Part shown: in pieces, positions 42,261 to 51,214 of the stretch | How the letters are laid out: every line of letters begins with the position of its first letter | Position numbering within the stretch: position 1 is the stretch's first letter | NCBI RefSeq assembly: GCF_036192275.1 | Contig: NZ_CP108088.1 | Span: 6,263,501 to 6,327,500, forward strand | DNA from: Streptomyces sp. NBC_00250 | Lineage (GTDB): Bacteria; Actinomycetota; Actinomycetes; Streptomycetales; Streptomycetaceae | Reading direction: 5' to 3' | DNA: 64,000 bases | Made by a program: the position numbers and the translations under genes | Notes under the pieces: model-generated | What the model was told of the DNA's origin: nothing | What the model saw: the letters and a program-made list of their open reading frames with translations, nothing else | The model's database searches: none

Positions 42261-43484
42261 CTACGCGCGTCGGCGCCCTTCCGTGCCGGATATTCCGTCG
42301 TGGCAAGCGCTGTCGGCACGTGCGCACACCAGGCTCCCGTAGGAGCCGAGGCCTATCGCGGCGAAGTTGCCGAGGCTCTCGGTGCCCGGCTCGAAATAGC
42401 CGCTGTGGCCGATTGCCCCCCGAGCCGAGAGCAGCCGGGCGCCGAACTCCGGGGCCACCGGATCGGCGCCGTGCCCGACACCGCCCAGCTCCAGGTGCGG
42501 CACGTCCGCGATCCAGTCGTCGGCGTCCCGCATCGCCCACACGCGCGCGCGGGTGTGGAGTTCCGCCGCCCGTTCCACCCGCATCCCGGGGCTTCCGGCC
42601 ACGGCCAGATCCGTCACCCGGGCGGGCAGCCGGGGCGCCGCGACCCCGCAGAGCACGGAGCCGTAGCTGTGGCAGAACAGCGCCACGCGCGCGTCCCCGG
42701 GCAGTGCCTCGGTCAGCCGCACGAGGCGTTCGGCGCCACCCTCGGCGAGGCGGCCGGTCATCGCGTCGACACCGACCCCGACGGGCGTCGTGTAGTCGGC
42801 CCAGGCGATCACGGCGACCCGGGCTCCGGGGGAGGCCCGCCGCTCGGCGCCGTAGAGCGCCTCGGCCATGCCCGCGGGAGCCCCGTACCGGCCGTGGGTC
42901 TTCTGGAAGGTGAGGAGGTTGGTGTCGACGCCGGGCACGATCACCGAGACGCGCCGGGCCCGCTCCAGGTCCCCGAGGACCTCGGCCGTCCGCCCCGTAC
43001 CCGTCGGGTCGAAGGCGAGGATCTGCCGGCCGGGCCGCAGCAGCGAGCGGAACCGGTCGAGCCGGCGCTGCGCCTCGTGCCGGCCCTCGGCGGAGAGCCT
43101 CGTGTCGTGGACCCTGCCCCGTTCGGCGGAGAGCGCGCGGTCGAGGGTGATCCGGTTGGCGCGGTAGCGCAGGGCGACGGGGGCGCCGTCGAGATTGCCC
43201 ACGACGAGCGGATGCCGCTCGGCGAGCCCGGCCGCGCGCGCCTGGCCGAGCCCGGCGAAGAACGCGGCGATGCCCCGGGCGGGGGTGTCCGGGCCCGGCA
43301 GCGGACGCTGGTCGAGCCGGTCGCGCGCCCAGGCCGCGAGCGCGGCCTCACGGGACGGGCCGGGCACGGGACGGTGCTTGATCGTCGTCCACCCGGTGGT
43401 CGCGAGCAGCACGAACACGACGGCGAGCGCGAGCAGGGTGCGCACGACGACCAGCGTGGGGGAGGCGGCTTCGACTGGGGTCAC
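42261..43484 (-). CDS. Membrane-anchored alpha/beta hydrolase, DUF1023 family (paralogue 2)
   Basis: A 407-residue protein with one N-terminal membrane segment (VVVRTLLALAVVFVLLATTGW). It shares with the 37867-38847 gene the blocks VVGNLDGAP, VSVIVPGVDTNL, WADYTTPVGVGVDAMTGRLAEGGAERL, FCHSYGSVLCGVAA and LGGVGHGADPVAPEFGARL, so the two are paralogues. It is about 80 residues longer, mainly at both ends and in an insertion near residue 130. GTG 43484 start. Function unknown. Confidence 0.87.
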   Translation of the reverse strand: MTPVEAASPTLVVVRTLLALAVVFVLLATTGWTTIKHRPVPGPSREAALAAWARDRLDQRPLPGPDTPARGIAAFFAGLGQARAAGLAERHPLVVGNLDGAPVALRYRANRITLDRALSAERGRVHDTRLSAEGRHEAQRRLDRFRSLLRPGRQILAFDPTGTGRTAEVLGDLERARRVSVIVPGVDTNLLTFQKTHGRYGAPAGMAEALYGAERRASPGARVAVIAWADYTTPVGVGVDAMTGRLAEGGAERLVRLTEALPGDARVALFCHSYGSVLCGVAAPRLPARVTDLAVAGSPGMRVERAAELHTRARVWAMRDADDWIADVPHLELGGVGHGADPVAPEFGARLLSARGAIGHSGYFEPGTESLGNFAAIGLGSYGSLVCARADSACHDGISGTEGRRRA

Positions 43485-43515
43485 GGGCGGCCACCCTACG
43501 GTGCGCGGGTGAATT

Positions 43516-43631
43516 CTCGCGGATCAGGTTTGGCCGGCCCGGCCCGGTGACCCCCGCGGATCGGCCTTCGCGGGGCGGCCCCGTGACCTCGCGGATCCAC
43601 GCTCGCGGGCAGCGCCGCGACCTCGCGGATC
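43516..43631. repeat. Four dispersed copies of a CTCGCGGATC element
   Basis: CTCGCGGATC or CCCGCGGATC occurs at 43516, 43553, 43588 and 43622, spaced 34-37 bases apart, twice preceded by a GAC or GTGAC context. The copies fill the gap between the DUF1023 start and the TetR stop. They look like a small REP-type array of unknown role. Confidence 0.7.
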
Positions 43632-43636
43632 CGGCT

Positions 43637-44296
43637 CTACCGGGCCCCGGTTTCCCGCTCGTCCGGGCGGTTGCGCCAGTGCGGGGCGAGGGCCGGGCCG
43701 AGGTGGTCGAGGTACTCCTCGGTGAGATCGCGGATGGCCTCCAGGCTCTGATCCGTACCCCGGCCCCACAGCTGGCCGGTGACCCGCATCACACCGCTGA
43801 ACGCCGCCACCGCGATCCGGGGGCGCGGGTCCCGGTCGACGTCGAGGCCCTCGCGTTCGGCGATGATCCGGGAGATGGTCTCCTCCATCTCGGTGGAGCG
43901 GCGCAGATGGACGGCGAGCAGCGCGGGCGTCGACTCGATCATCTGGTAGCTGCGCAGGTACAGCTCGACCGGTACGACCTCGGTGATGGCGTCGCCGATG
44001 GTGTCCCAGGCGCAGAGCACGGCGTTGCGCATCGCGTCGAGGGGGCCCTCGCCGGGCGGCCGCTGCCCGAGGGCCTCGACGAAGCGCTCCTCCACCATCT
44101 GCTGGACGGCGAAGGCGACCTCCTCCTTGGAGGAGAAGTACCGGAAGAAGGTGCGCTGGGAGACCTCGACCGCGTCGACGATCTCGTCGACGGTCGTCCC
44201 CTCGTACCCCTGGGTGGTGAAGAGCTCCAGGGCCACCCGGGTCAGCGCGTCGCGCGTGCGTTGCTTCTTCCGCTCACGCAGGCCGGGCAGGGTCAC
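43637..44296 (-). CDS. TetR-family repressor of the adjacent efflux gene
   Basis: A 219-residue TetR protein. DNA-binding helices: ALTRVALELFTTQGYEGTTVDEIVDAVEVSQRTFFRYFSSKEEV. The C-terminal half is a TetR ligand domain. GTG 44296 follows GAGGAC. It is divergent from a DHA2-type drug transporter with a palindrome in the promoter between, the classic repressor-pump arrangement. Confidence 0.93.
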   Translation of the reverse strand: MTLPGLRERKKQRTRDALTRVALELFTTQGYEGTTVDEIVDAVEVSQRTFFRYFSSKEEVAFAVQQMVEERFVEALGQRPPGEGPLDAMRNAVLCAWDTIGDAITEVVPVELYLRSYQMIESTPALLAVHLRRSTEMEETISRIIAEREGLDVDRDPRPRIAVAAFSGVMRVTGQLWGRGTDQSLEAIRDLTEEYLDHLGPALAPHWRNRPDERETGAR

Positions 44297-44376
44297 GTCG
44301 GGGTCCTCTTTTCGCGCATTTCGTCCAGCTCAGCGTACCTGTGAGCTACGTGACAGTTACCGACGTGTGAATCGCT

Positions 44377-44406
44377 TTGTCAATTGTCAGTGACTGTCAC
44401 TAGCCT
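44377..44406 (+). promoter_or_regulatory. Efflux gene promoter with palindromic operator
   Basis: TTGTCA (44377-44382) and TAGCCT (44401-44406) are 18 bases apart. A perfect palindrome AGTGACTGTCACT (44389-44401) overlaps the spacer and -10 box, so a bound repressor would block polymerase. A related half-site TGACAGT occurs at 44351-44357. The ATG at 44414 is seven bases after the -10 box, so the message is probably leaderless. Confidence 0.7.
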
Positions 44407-44413
44407 CTTTCGC

Positions 44414-46036
44414 ATGACTAGTCAGACCACCGTGGAAAAGGCCCCGCAGGGTCAGGGGGATGCCCGGGAACCCGTACCGGTCCCGGCGAAGGGACTGCGC
44501 GGCCACCCCTGGCTGACCCTGTTCGGCGTGGCCGTGGGCGTGATGATGGTCGCGCTCGACGGCACGATCGTCGCCATCGCCAACCCGGCCATCAAGACCG
44601 ACCTCGGCGCCTCCCTCGCCCAGGTCCAGTGGATCACCAACGGCTATCTGCTCGCGCTGGCCGTCGCCCTGATCACCGCCGGCAAGCTCGGTGACCGCTT
44701 CGGCCACCGGCAGACCTTCCTCATCGGCATCGCCGGCTTCGCCCTCGCCTCCGGCGCCATCGGCCTCTCCGACTCCATCGGGGCCGTGATCGTCTTCCGC
44801 ATCCTGCAGGGCCTCTTCGGCGCCCTGCTCATGCCGGCCGCGCTCGGCCTGCTGCGTGCCACCTTCCCCGCCGAGAAGCTGAACATGGCCATCGGCATCT
44901 GGGGCATGGTCATCGGCGCCTCCACCGCGGGCGGCCCGATCGTCGGCGGCCTGCTCGTCGAGCACGTCAGCTGGCAGTCCGTCTTCTTCATCAACGTGCC
45001 GGTGGGCGTCGTCGCGCTCGTCCTCGGCCTGGTCATCCTCAAGGACCACCGCGCGGAGAACGCGCCGCGCTCCTTCGACATCCTCGGCATCCTGCTGCTC
45101 TCCGGCGCCATGGCCTCCCTCGTCTGGAGCCTCATCAAGGCCGGCGAGTCCTGGGGCTGGTCGAGCGGCAAGACCTGGGGCGGCCTGCTCGGCGCCGTGC
45201 TGCTCTTCGCGGTCTTCGCCTTCTGGGAGACCAAGGTCAAGGAGCCGCTGATCCCGCTGGCCATGTTCCGCTCCGTGCCGCTCTCGGCCGGTGTGGTCCT
45301 CATGGTCCTTATGGCCTTCGCCTTCATGGGCGGCCTGTTCTTCGTGACCTTCTACCTCCAGGGCGTGAAGGGGCTCAGCCCGGTCGACAGCGGTCTGCAC
45401 CTGCTGCCGCTGACCGCGATGATGATCGTCTCCTCGCCGCTGGCGGGTGCGCTGATCACCAAGTTCGGCCCGCGGGTGCCGCTGGTCGGCGGCATGGTCT
45501 GCACGGCCGTCGCCATGTTCGGCATGATCACGCTCTCCGCCGGCACCGGCACCTTCGTGATGTCGCTCTGGTTCGCGCTGCTCGGCCTCGGGCTCGCCCC
45601 GGTCATGGTCGGCGCCACCGAGGTCATCGTCGGCAACGCGCCGCTCGAACTGTCCGGCGTGGCCGGCGGTCTGCAGCAGGCCGCGATGCAGGTCGGCGGC
45701 GCGCTCGGTACGGCGGTGCTCGGCGCCGTCATGTCCTCCAAGGTCGCCGGCGCCTTCGAGGGCAACTGGAAGGAGGCCGGGATCCCGGCCCCGGTCAACC
45801 CGCAGCTGGAACAGGCCGCCGAGTTCGGCATGGCCCCGCCGGGGCTGGCCCAGGCGCCGGGGATGACCCCCGATCTCCTCCAGCAGATCACCGGCGTCAT
45901 CCACGACACCTTCCTCGACGGCATGGGCCTGGCCTTCACCGTCGCCGGTGCCGTCGCCGTCGTCGCCGCCCTCGTCGCCACGCTCACCAAGCGGGGCGAG
46001 AACGCGGAGGCGGGCGGCATGGGCGGTCACATCTGA
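44414..46036 (+). CDS. MFS drug:proton antiporter, DHA2 family (14 TM)
   Basis: A 540-residue exporter with about 14 hydrophobic segments. Motif A appears as GKLGDRFGHRQTF and motif C as GASTAGGPIVGG; MMVALDGTIVAIANPAIKTDLGAS is the usual first helix with the D-x-T-I-V motif. DHA2 members expel antibiotics and dyes. ATG 44414 has no ribosome binding site, in keeping with a leaderless transcript. Regulation is most likely by the divergent TetR. A hairpin follows the stop. Confidence 0.93.
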   Translation: MTSQTTVEKAPQGQGDAREPVPVPAKGLRGHPWLTLFGVAVGVMMVALDGTIVAIANPAIKTDLGASLAQVQWITNGYLLALAVALITAGKLGDRFGHRQTFLIGIAGFALASGAIGLSDSIGAVIVFRILQGLFGALLMPAALGLLRATFPAEKLNMAIGIWGMVIGASTAGGPIVGGLLVEHVSWQSVFFINVPVGVVALVLGLVILKDHRAENAPRSFDILGILLLSGAMASLVWSLIKAGESWGWSSGKTWGGLLGAVLLFAVFAFWETKVKEPLIPLAMFRSVPLSAGVVLMVLMAFAFMGGLFFVTFYLQGVKGLSPVDSGLHLLPLTAMMIVSSPLAGALITKFGPRVPLVGGMVCTAVAMFGMITLSAGTGTFVMSLWFALLGLGLAPVMVGATEVIVGNAPLELSGVAGGLQQAAMQVGGALGTAVLGAVMSSKVAGAFEGNWKEAGIPAPVNPQLEQAAEFGMAPPGLAQAPGMTPDLLQQITGVIHDTFLDGMGLAFTVAGAVAVVAALVATLTKRGENAEAGGMGGHI

Positions 46037-46057
46037 CGTCCGTCGGGGTTCCCGTAG

Positions 46058-46094
46058 GGGGCCGTCACCCGTTCGCGTGAACGGGGGCGGCCCC
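46058..46094 (+). terminator. Terminator after the efflux gene
   Basis: Outer arms GGGGCCG (46058-46064) and CGGCCCC (46088-46094) enclose an inner CCCGTTC/GAACGGG stem with a GCGT loop; TCTTCC follows. It lies 21 bases after the stop codon. Confidence 0.82.
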
Positions 46095-46125
46095 TCTTCC
46101 GTCACCGGGTGACCTCCGCCATGCT

Positions 46126-46148
46126 TTTGATTACAGAGAGTAATCAAA
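46126..46148. promoter_or_regulatory. AT-rich perfect palindrome upstream of the I36 inhibitor gene
   Basis: TTTGATTAC and GTAATCAAA, nine bases each, perfectly complementary, separated by AGAGA. It stands 16 bases before the ATG and is very AT-rich for this genome, so it looks like a repressor operator. No regulator gene adjoins it. Confidence 0.65.
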
Positions 46149-46164
46149 CGGGGGGTTGATCAGC

Positions 46165-46557
46165 ATGTACGTCAGCATGTGTACGAAGACCACGCTCGCC
46201 GTCGCGGCCGTTCTGACCGCCCTCCTGACCGCGCTCCCGGCGGCCCCGGCGGCGGCCGTGCCGTCCGGGACCGCTCTCGGGGCCTGCGGTCCGGGGCGGC
46301 TCTGCCTGTGGTCCAAGCCCGATTTCAAGGGCAGGGCGCAGAGCCACGAGCTGGCCACGACCGACATCGAGAGCTGTGTCGCACTGCCGCCGGGCACCTC
46401 GGCCCAGTCCCTCGCCAACCGCACGGGGCGACCGGTCACCACGTACCAGTCCGCCGAGTGCGCGGAGACGGGGGAGTTCGAGACCTACCCGGGGCGCGGG
46501 ACCTGGGTGCCGCAGACGCCCTACGAGGTCAGAGCGTTCAAGCTGTGGGAGCGGTAG
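46165..46557 (+). CDS. Secreted peptidase inhibitor I36-type protein
   Basis: A 130-residue exported protein. A signal peptide (about 1-31, ending ALPAAPAAA) is followed by a beta/gamma-crystallin-like domain: CGPGRLCLWSKPDFKGRAQSHELATTDIESC and SLANRTGRPVTTYQSAEC, with four or more cysteines, as in the Streptomyces metalloprotease inhibitor family I36. ATG 46165 is used; ATG 46177 is possible. A strong palindrome lies in its promoter. Its last 20 bases overlap the 3' end of the convergent K+ channel gene. Confidence 0.82.
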   Translation: MYVSMCTKTTLAVAAVLTALLTALPAAPAAAVPSGTALGACGPGRLCLWSKPDFKGRAQSHELATTDIESCVALPPGTSAQSLANRTGRPVTTYQSAECAETGEFETYPGRGTWVPQTPYEVRAFKLWER

Positions 46558-47383
46558 GGGCGGTGGCCGGAGCCGCGGTCGGGGCGCCGACCGGAGGGGC
46601 GGCCGGTGGGGCGGTCGGTGCGGCGGCCGGGGCGGCGGTCGGAGCGGGCACGTCCGGCGAAGGGGCTGCCTCCGCCGGGCCCGACAGCCGGGCGACCTCG
46701 GCGCGCAGTTCGCGGACCTCGTGGGTCAGCGCCTCCAGAAGCTCGGTCTGCCGGCGCTCCACCGCGTCGTCGCGGTCGAAGCGGGAGATGAACCAGGCCG
46801 CGATGTTGGCGGTGACGACGCCGAGCAGGGCGATGCCCGAGAGCATCAGGCCCACCGCGAGGACCCGGCCCAGACCCGTGGTGGGGGCGTGGTCGCCGTA
46901 GCCGACCGTGGTCATCGTGGTGAACGACCACCAGACGGCGTCTCCCAGCGTCTTGATGTTGCCGTTCGGGGCGTCCCGCTCGACGTGCAGCACGGCCAGC
47001 GAGCCGAACATCATCAGCCCGACGACCGCCCCCGCCACATAGGTGGTGAGCGTTATCTGCGGGGCCATCCGGGCCCGCCGGCCGACGAGGAGGAGCGTGG
47101 AGACGACCCGCAGCAGCCGCAGCGGCTGCACCATCGGCAGCAGGACCGCGAGCAGATCGAGGGGGTGGGAGCGGACGAAGGCCCAGCGGGCCGGGGCGAT
47201 CGCCAGCCGGACCACGTAGTCGAGGGCGAAGGCCGCCCAGACCGCCCACTCGACATGGGTGCACAGCCGGTGCACCCAGGGTGCGGCGCCGGGAGCCACG
47301 ATCGGCACGGCGTAGGCGACGCCGAACGCCACGGCCAGCACGAGCAGCGGTGCCTGCGTGCGTTCTTCCCAGCGATCCTTCAT
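46538..47383 (-). CDS. Voltage-gated-type potassium channel
   Basis: A 281-residue channel subunit with about six transmembrane segments. The voltage-sensor-like S4 contains LRLLRVVSTLLLVGRRARM, and the pore loop has the selectivity filter TMTTVGYGD followed by the inner helix VLAVGLMLSGIALLGVVTANIAAWF. A coiled-coil (ERRQTELLEALTHEVRELRAEVARL) and an Ala/Pro/Thr-rich tail (about 245-281) form the cytoplasmic C-terminus. ATG 47383 is used. Its end overlaps the I36 gene by 20 bases. Confidence 0.9.
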   Translation of the reverse strand: MKDRWEERTQAPLLVLAVAFGVAYAVPIVAPGAAPWVHRLCTHVEWAVWAAFALDYVVRLAIAPARWAFVRSHPLDLLAVLLPMVQPLRLLRVVSTLLLVGRRARMAPQITLTTYVAGAVVGLMMFGSLAVLHVERDAPNGNIKTLGDAVWWSFTTMTTVGYGDHAPTTGLGRVLAVGLMLSGIALLGVVTANIAAWFISRFDRDDAVERRQTELLEALTHEVRELRAEVARLSGPAEAAPSPDVPAPTAAPAAAPTAPPAAPPVGAPTAAPATAPTAPTA

Positions 47384-47409
47384 GCGGGGAATCGTAGAGA
47401 ACGCCGAAG

Positions 47410-47435
47410 GGCGGCGAGACCGAGGTCCCACCGCC
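47410..47435 (-). terminator. Probable terminator after aceE
   Basis: On the reverse strand GGCGGTGGGACC and GGTCTCGCCGCC can pair over 12 positions (including two G-U pairs) with a very short loop. It lies about 50 bases after the aceE stop and before the K+ channel gene. Confidence 0.4.
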
Positions 47436-47484
47436 CCTCACCAGGTGCGCCGTGCTACCGGGCGACCGCCCGAGGGCTAGCGGA

Positions 47485-50217
47485 TCAGGCGTCGCCGCCC
47501 GCGGGGCCCGGGTCGGCGGCCGCCACGTCGAGCAGCTGGTAGCGGTCCACCGCCTGCTTCAGTGCCGAGCGCTCGATCTTGCCCTCGCGGGCCAGCTCGG
47601 TCAGCACGGCCAGCACGATCGACGGGGCGTCGATGTGGAAGTAGCGACGGGCCGCGCCCCGCGTGTCCGCGAAGCCGAAGCCGTCCGCGCCCAGCGAGCC
47701 GTACGGGCCCGGCACCCAGCGGGAGATCTGGTCCGGCACCGCCCGCATCCAGTCCGAGACCGCCACGAACGGGCCCTCGGAGCCCTGGAGCTTGCGCGTC
47801 ACGTACGGGACGCGCTGCTCCTCGTCCGGGTGGAGCAGATTGTGCTCCTCGACGGCCACGGCCTCGCGGCGCAGCTCGGTCCAGGAGGTCGCGGACCAGA
47901 CGTCGGCCCGTACGTTCCACTCCTCGGCGAGGATCCGCTGCGCCTCGATCGCCCACGGCACGGCGACACCGGAGGCCATGATCTGCGCCGGGATGGTGCC
48001 CGCCTCGGCCGGCTTGAAGCGGTGGATGCCCTGGAGGATGCCCTCCACGTCCACGTCCGCCGGCTCGGCCGGGTGCTGGATCGGCTCGTTGTAGACGGTC
48101 AGGTAGTAGAAGACGTCCTCGGCCTCGGAGCCGTACATCCGGCGCAGACCGTCCTTGACGATGTGCGCGATCTCGAAGCCGTACGCCGGGTCGTAGGCGA
48201 TACAGGCCGGGTTGGTCGAGGCGAGCAGGTGGGAGTGGCCGTCCGCGTGCTGGAGGCCCTCGCCGGTCAGGGTCGTACGGCCGGCGGTGGCGCCGAGCAC
48301 GAAGCCGCGGGCCAGCTGGTCGGCCATCTGCCAGAACTGGTCGCCGGTCCGCTGGAAACCGAACATCGAGTAGAAGACGTACACCGGGATCAGCGGCTCG
48401 CCGTGCGTGGCGTACGCCGAACCGGCGGCGATCAGCGAGGCCGTGCAGCCGGCCTCGGAGATGCCGTCGTGCAGCATCTGGCCGGTCGGCGACTCCTTGT
48501 AGGCGAGGAGGAGTTCACGGTCCACCGCCTCGTACTGCTGGCCCAGCGGGTTGTAGATCTTGGCGCTCGGGAAGAACGCGTCCATGCCGAAGGTGCGGTA
48601 CTCGTCGGGGGCGATCAGCACGAAGCGCTTGCCGATCTCCTTGTCCCGCATGAGGTCCTTCAGGATGCGGACGAAGGCCATGGTGGTGGCGATCGACTGC
48701 TGCCCGGAGCCCTTCCTGGCGGCCGCGTAGGTCTTGTCGTCGGGGAGGATCAGCGGCTTCGCCCGCACGACCCGGGTGGGGACGTACCCGCCCAGCGCCT
48801 TGCGGCGGTCGTGCATGTACTGGATCTCCTCGGAGTTCCGGCCCGGGTGGTAGTACGGCGGCAGGCCGTCCTCCAACTGCCGGTCGGTCACCGGGATGTG
48901 CAGCCGGTCGCGGAAGCGCTTCAGGTCGTCGACCGTCAGCTTCTTCATCTGGTGCGTCGCGTTGCGGCCCTCGAAGTTCGGGCCCAGCGTCCAGCCCTTG
49001 ACGGTCTGGGCGAGGATCACCGTCGGCTGGCCGGCGTGGGCCTTCGCCGCCGCGTAGGCCGCGTAGATCTTCTTGTGGTCGTGACCGCCGCGGCCCAGGT
49101 GCAGGACCTGCTGGTCCGTCATGCCCTCGACCATCGCCCGCAGTCGGTGGTCGTCGCCGAAGAAGTGGTCGCGGATGTAGCCGCCGGTCTCCGTGGCGTA
49201 CGTCTGGAACTGGCCGTCCGGGGTGGTGTTCAGCTTGTTGACCAGGATGCCGTCGCGGTCCTGCGCCAGCAGCGGGTCCCAGGAGCGGTCCCAGATCAGC
49301 TTGATGACGTTCCAGCCGTTGCCCCGGAAGATCGACTCCAGCTCCTGGATGATCTTGCCGTTGCCGCGCACCGGGCCGTCGAGCCGCTGGAGGTTGCAGT
49401 TGACGACGAAGGTGAGGTTGTCGAGGCCCTCACGGGCGGCGATGGAGAGCTGGCCGAGCGACTCGACCTCGTCCATCTCGCCGTCGCCGAGGAACGCCCA
49501 GACGTGCGACTTGGAGGTGTCGGCGATCCCGCGCGCCTCCATGTACCGGTTCATCCGGGCCTGGTAGATCGCGCCGAGCGGGCCGAGGCCCATCGACACG
49601 GTCGGGAACTCCCAGAAGTCCGGCATCAGGCGCGGGTGCGGGTACGACGAGAGCCCGTTCGGGAACTTCGACCTCTCCTGGCGGAAGCCGTCGAGCTGCG
49701 TGTCGTTCAGCCGGTCCAGGAGGTACGCGCGGGCGTAGATGCCGGGGGAGGCGTGCCCCTGGAAGAAGATCTGGTCGCCGCCGTCGCCCTCGTCCTTGCC
49801 GCGGAAGAAGTGGTTGAAGCCGACGTCGTACAGCGAGGCGGAGGAGGCGAAGGTCGCGATGTGACCGCCGACGCCGATCCCGGGACGCTGGGCGCGCGAG
49901 ACCATCACGGCCGCGTTCCACCGGGTGGCGTTCAGGACCTTGCGCTCGATCTCCTCGTTGCCGGGGAAGAAGGGCTCGTCCCTGGTCGCGATCGTGTTGA
50001 CGTAGTCCGAGCTGCGCATCTCGGGCACGGCCACGCGCTTCTCGCGGGCCCGCTCGATCAGCCGGAGCATGAGGTAGCGGGCGCGCTCACGGCCCCGCTC
50101 GTCGACGGCGGCGTCGAGGGAGTCGAGCCATTCCTGGGTCTCTTCCGGGTCGAAATCCGGGACCTGGCTGGGAAGGCCGCCAATGATGATCGGGTTGCGA
50201 TCGGATCCGGGAGCCAC
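47485..50217 (-). CDS. aceE: Pyruvate dehydrogenase E1 component (homodimeric type)
   Basis: A 910-residue thiamine-diphosphate enzyme that decarboxylates pyruvate and acetylates the lipoyl group of E2, feeding acetyl-CoA to central metabolism and lipid synthesis. The ThDP motif runs from GDGEMDE (244-250) to NCN (273-275). Early motifs [31 protein letters not shown] are typical of actinobacterial AceE. GTG 50217 is preceded by GAAGGAAGAGC; an in-frame ATG at 50277 would add 20 atypical residues. It is divergent from DUF3052 and ahpE, an order also seen in M. tuberculosis. Confidence 0.97.
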   Translation of the reverse strand: MAPGSDRNPIIIGGLPSQVPDFDPEETQEWLDSLDAAVDERGRERARYLMLRLIERAREKRVAVPEMRSSDYVNTIATRDEPFFPGNEEIERKVLNATRWNAAVMVSRAQRPGIGVGGHIATFASSASLYDVGFNHFFRGKDEGDGGDQIFFQGHASPGIYARAYLLDRLNDTQLDGFRQERSKFPNGLSSYPHPRLMPDFWEFPTVSMGLGPLGAIYQARMNRYMEARGIADTSKSHVWAFLGDGEMDEVESLGQLSIAAREGLDNLTFVVNCNLQRLDGPVRGNGKIIQELESIFRGNGWNVIKLIWDRSWDPLLAQDRDGILVNKLNTTPDGQFQTYATETGGYIRDHFFGDDHRLRAMVEGMTDQQVLHLGRGGHDHKKIYAAYAAAKAHAGQPTVILAQTVKGWTLGPNFEGRNATHQMKKLTVDDLKRFRDRLHIPVTDRQLEDGLPPYYHPGRNSEEIQYMHDRRKALGGYVPTRVVRAKPLILPDDKTYAAARKGSGQQSIATTMAFVRILKDLMRDKEIGKRFVLIAPDEYRTFGMDAFFPSAKIYNPLGQQYEAVDRELLLAYKESPTGQMLHDGISEAGCTASLIAAGSAYATHGEPLIPVYVFYSMFGFQRTGDQFWQMADQLARGFVLGATAGRTTLTGEGLQHADGHSHLLASTNPACIAYDPAYGFEIAHIVKDGLRRMYGSEAEDVFYYLTVYNEPIQHPAEPADVDVEGILQGIHRFKPAEAGTIPAQIMASGVAVPWAIEAQRILAEEWNVRADVWSATSWTELRREAVAVEEHNLLHPDEEQRVPYVTRKLQGSEGPFVAVSDWMRAVPDQISRWVPGPYGSLGADGFGFADTRGAARRYFHIDAPSIVLAVLTELAREGKIERSALKQAVDRYQLLDVAAADPGPAGGDA

Positions 50218-50636
50218 GCTCTTCCTTCGCTGTTCGGTGGTGCCCACGGGGCCACACGAAGTGGTCGGGATGTCCATCGTGTACCCCGTCTGCGCCAGAC
50301 GTCACATTTACCGAGGGGTAACCCCCAGCGGTGTCCTCCACGTGTCCGGGTGGGTCAAATCGCAACCTTACGCTCAACCCGCGCATGCGTTTCGTCCGGG
50401 CGTTCGGCAGACTGAAACCTCAGAAGTCCGTAAACCGGGATGAATCATGTGTGCCTGATCACGGAACGGGGTCCTCGCGGTGCCGGAAGTTGCGGCGAGA
50501 CGGCCCCAAACGTCACCGTTTCGGCGGTCTCCACGGCCGGGTACTTGCGCGATCCACCCCGGCACGTGTGGACTACGGCCAGCGCCGCGCGCCCACGTGC
50601 GGCCCAAGCATTTACCGAATGAGCAGGAGGCAAGCC
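50218..50636. other. Divergent promoter region of aceE and DUF3052
   Basis: A 419-base region without a convincing gene. The only symmetry near the aceE side is GGGGT-A-ACCCC (50315-50325). The DUF3052 side has an AT-richer patch around 50605-50622. I find no riboswitch-like fold and cannot place the promoters. Confidence 0.4.
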
Positions 50637-51059
50637 GTGAGCGCGACCGCGGACCACGCGGAGGAGCGGACCAACCCGGCCGTCAGGCTGGGGTTCGAGC
50701 CCGGACAGGTGGTCCAGGAGATCGGCTACGACGACGACGTCGACCACGATCTCCGTGAAGGCATCGAGTCCATCATCGGGGCCGAGCTCGTGGACGAGGA
50801 GTACGACGACGTCGCAGACGCCGTGGTGCTGTGGTTCCGCGACGAGGACGGCGATCTCACCGACGCCCTGGTGGACGCCATCGGTCTTCTGGAAGACGGC
50901 GGCACCATCTGGCTGCTGACGCCGAAGACCGGCCGCGACGGCTACATCGAGCCGAGCGACATCAACGATGCCGCGCAGACAGCTGGTCTCTCCCAGACCA
51001 AGAGCATCAGCGTCGCCAAGGACTGGACGGGCACCCGCCTGACCGCCCCCAAGCGCTGA
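50637..51059 (+). CDS. DUF3052 family protein
   Basis: A 140-residue acidic protein conserved in actinobacteria. It contains VRLGFEPGQVVQEIGYDDDVDHDLREGIE, ADAVVLWFRDEDGDLTDALVDA and GTIWLLTPKTGRDGYIEPSDINDAAQTAGLSQTKSIS, the full DUF3052 pattern. GTG 50637 follows GGAGG by six bases. In M. tuberculosis the orthologue (Rv2239c) is beside ahpE and aceE as well. Function unknown; the constant partner ahpE suggests an oxidative-stress link. Confidence 0.92.
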   Translation: MSATADHAEERTNPAVRLGFEPGQVVQEIGYDDDVDHDLREGIESIIGAELVDEEYDDVADAVVLWFRDEDGDLTDALVDAIGLLEDGGTIWLLTPKTGRDGYIEPSDINDAAQTAGLSQTKSISVAKDWTGTRLTAPKR

Positions 51060-51075
51060 TCACCACGCTGCGAGT

Positions 51076-51103
51076 AGCCCCCGCCGGTCCGCCGGCGGGG
51101 GCT
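51076..51103 (+). terminator. Terminator after DUF3052
   Basis: A perfect 12-bp stem (51076-51087 with 51092-51103), TCCG loop and TTCGT tail, 17 bases after the stop codon. It separates DUF3052 from the peroxiredoxin gene, so ahpE may have its own promoter. Confidence 0.9.
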
Positions 51104-51214
51104 TTCGTGCGCGTCGGCCCGCCGGGCCTCGCGGGGGCCTGTGCGCACAGGCCGTAGGGTGGGGTTCACCGATTCGGCCCAAGGTCAGGGCCCCGCCGAA
51201 GGGATGCGTACGCG

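Noticed and set aside
44389..44401. BldD operator as the main call
   Set aside because: The half-sites fit loosely, but the divergent TetR gene is the simpler explanation; kept only as an alternative.
50218..50636. Riboswitch or small RNA upstream of aceE or DUF3052
   Set aside because: I searched by eye for known riboswitch cores and extended stems and found none; only an 11-base palindrome is visible.
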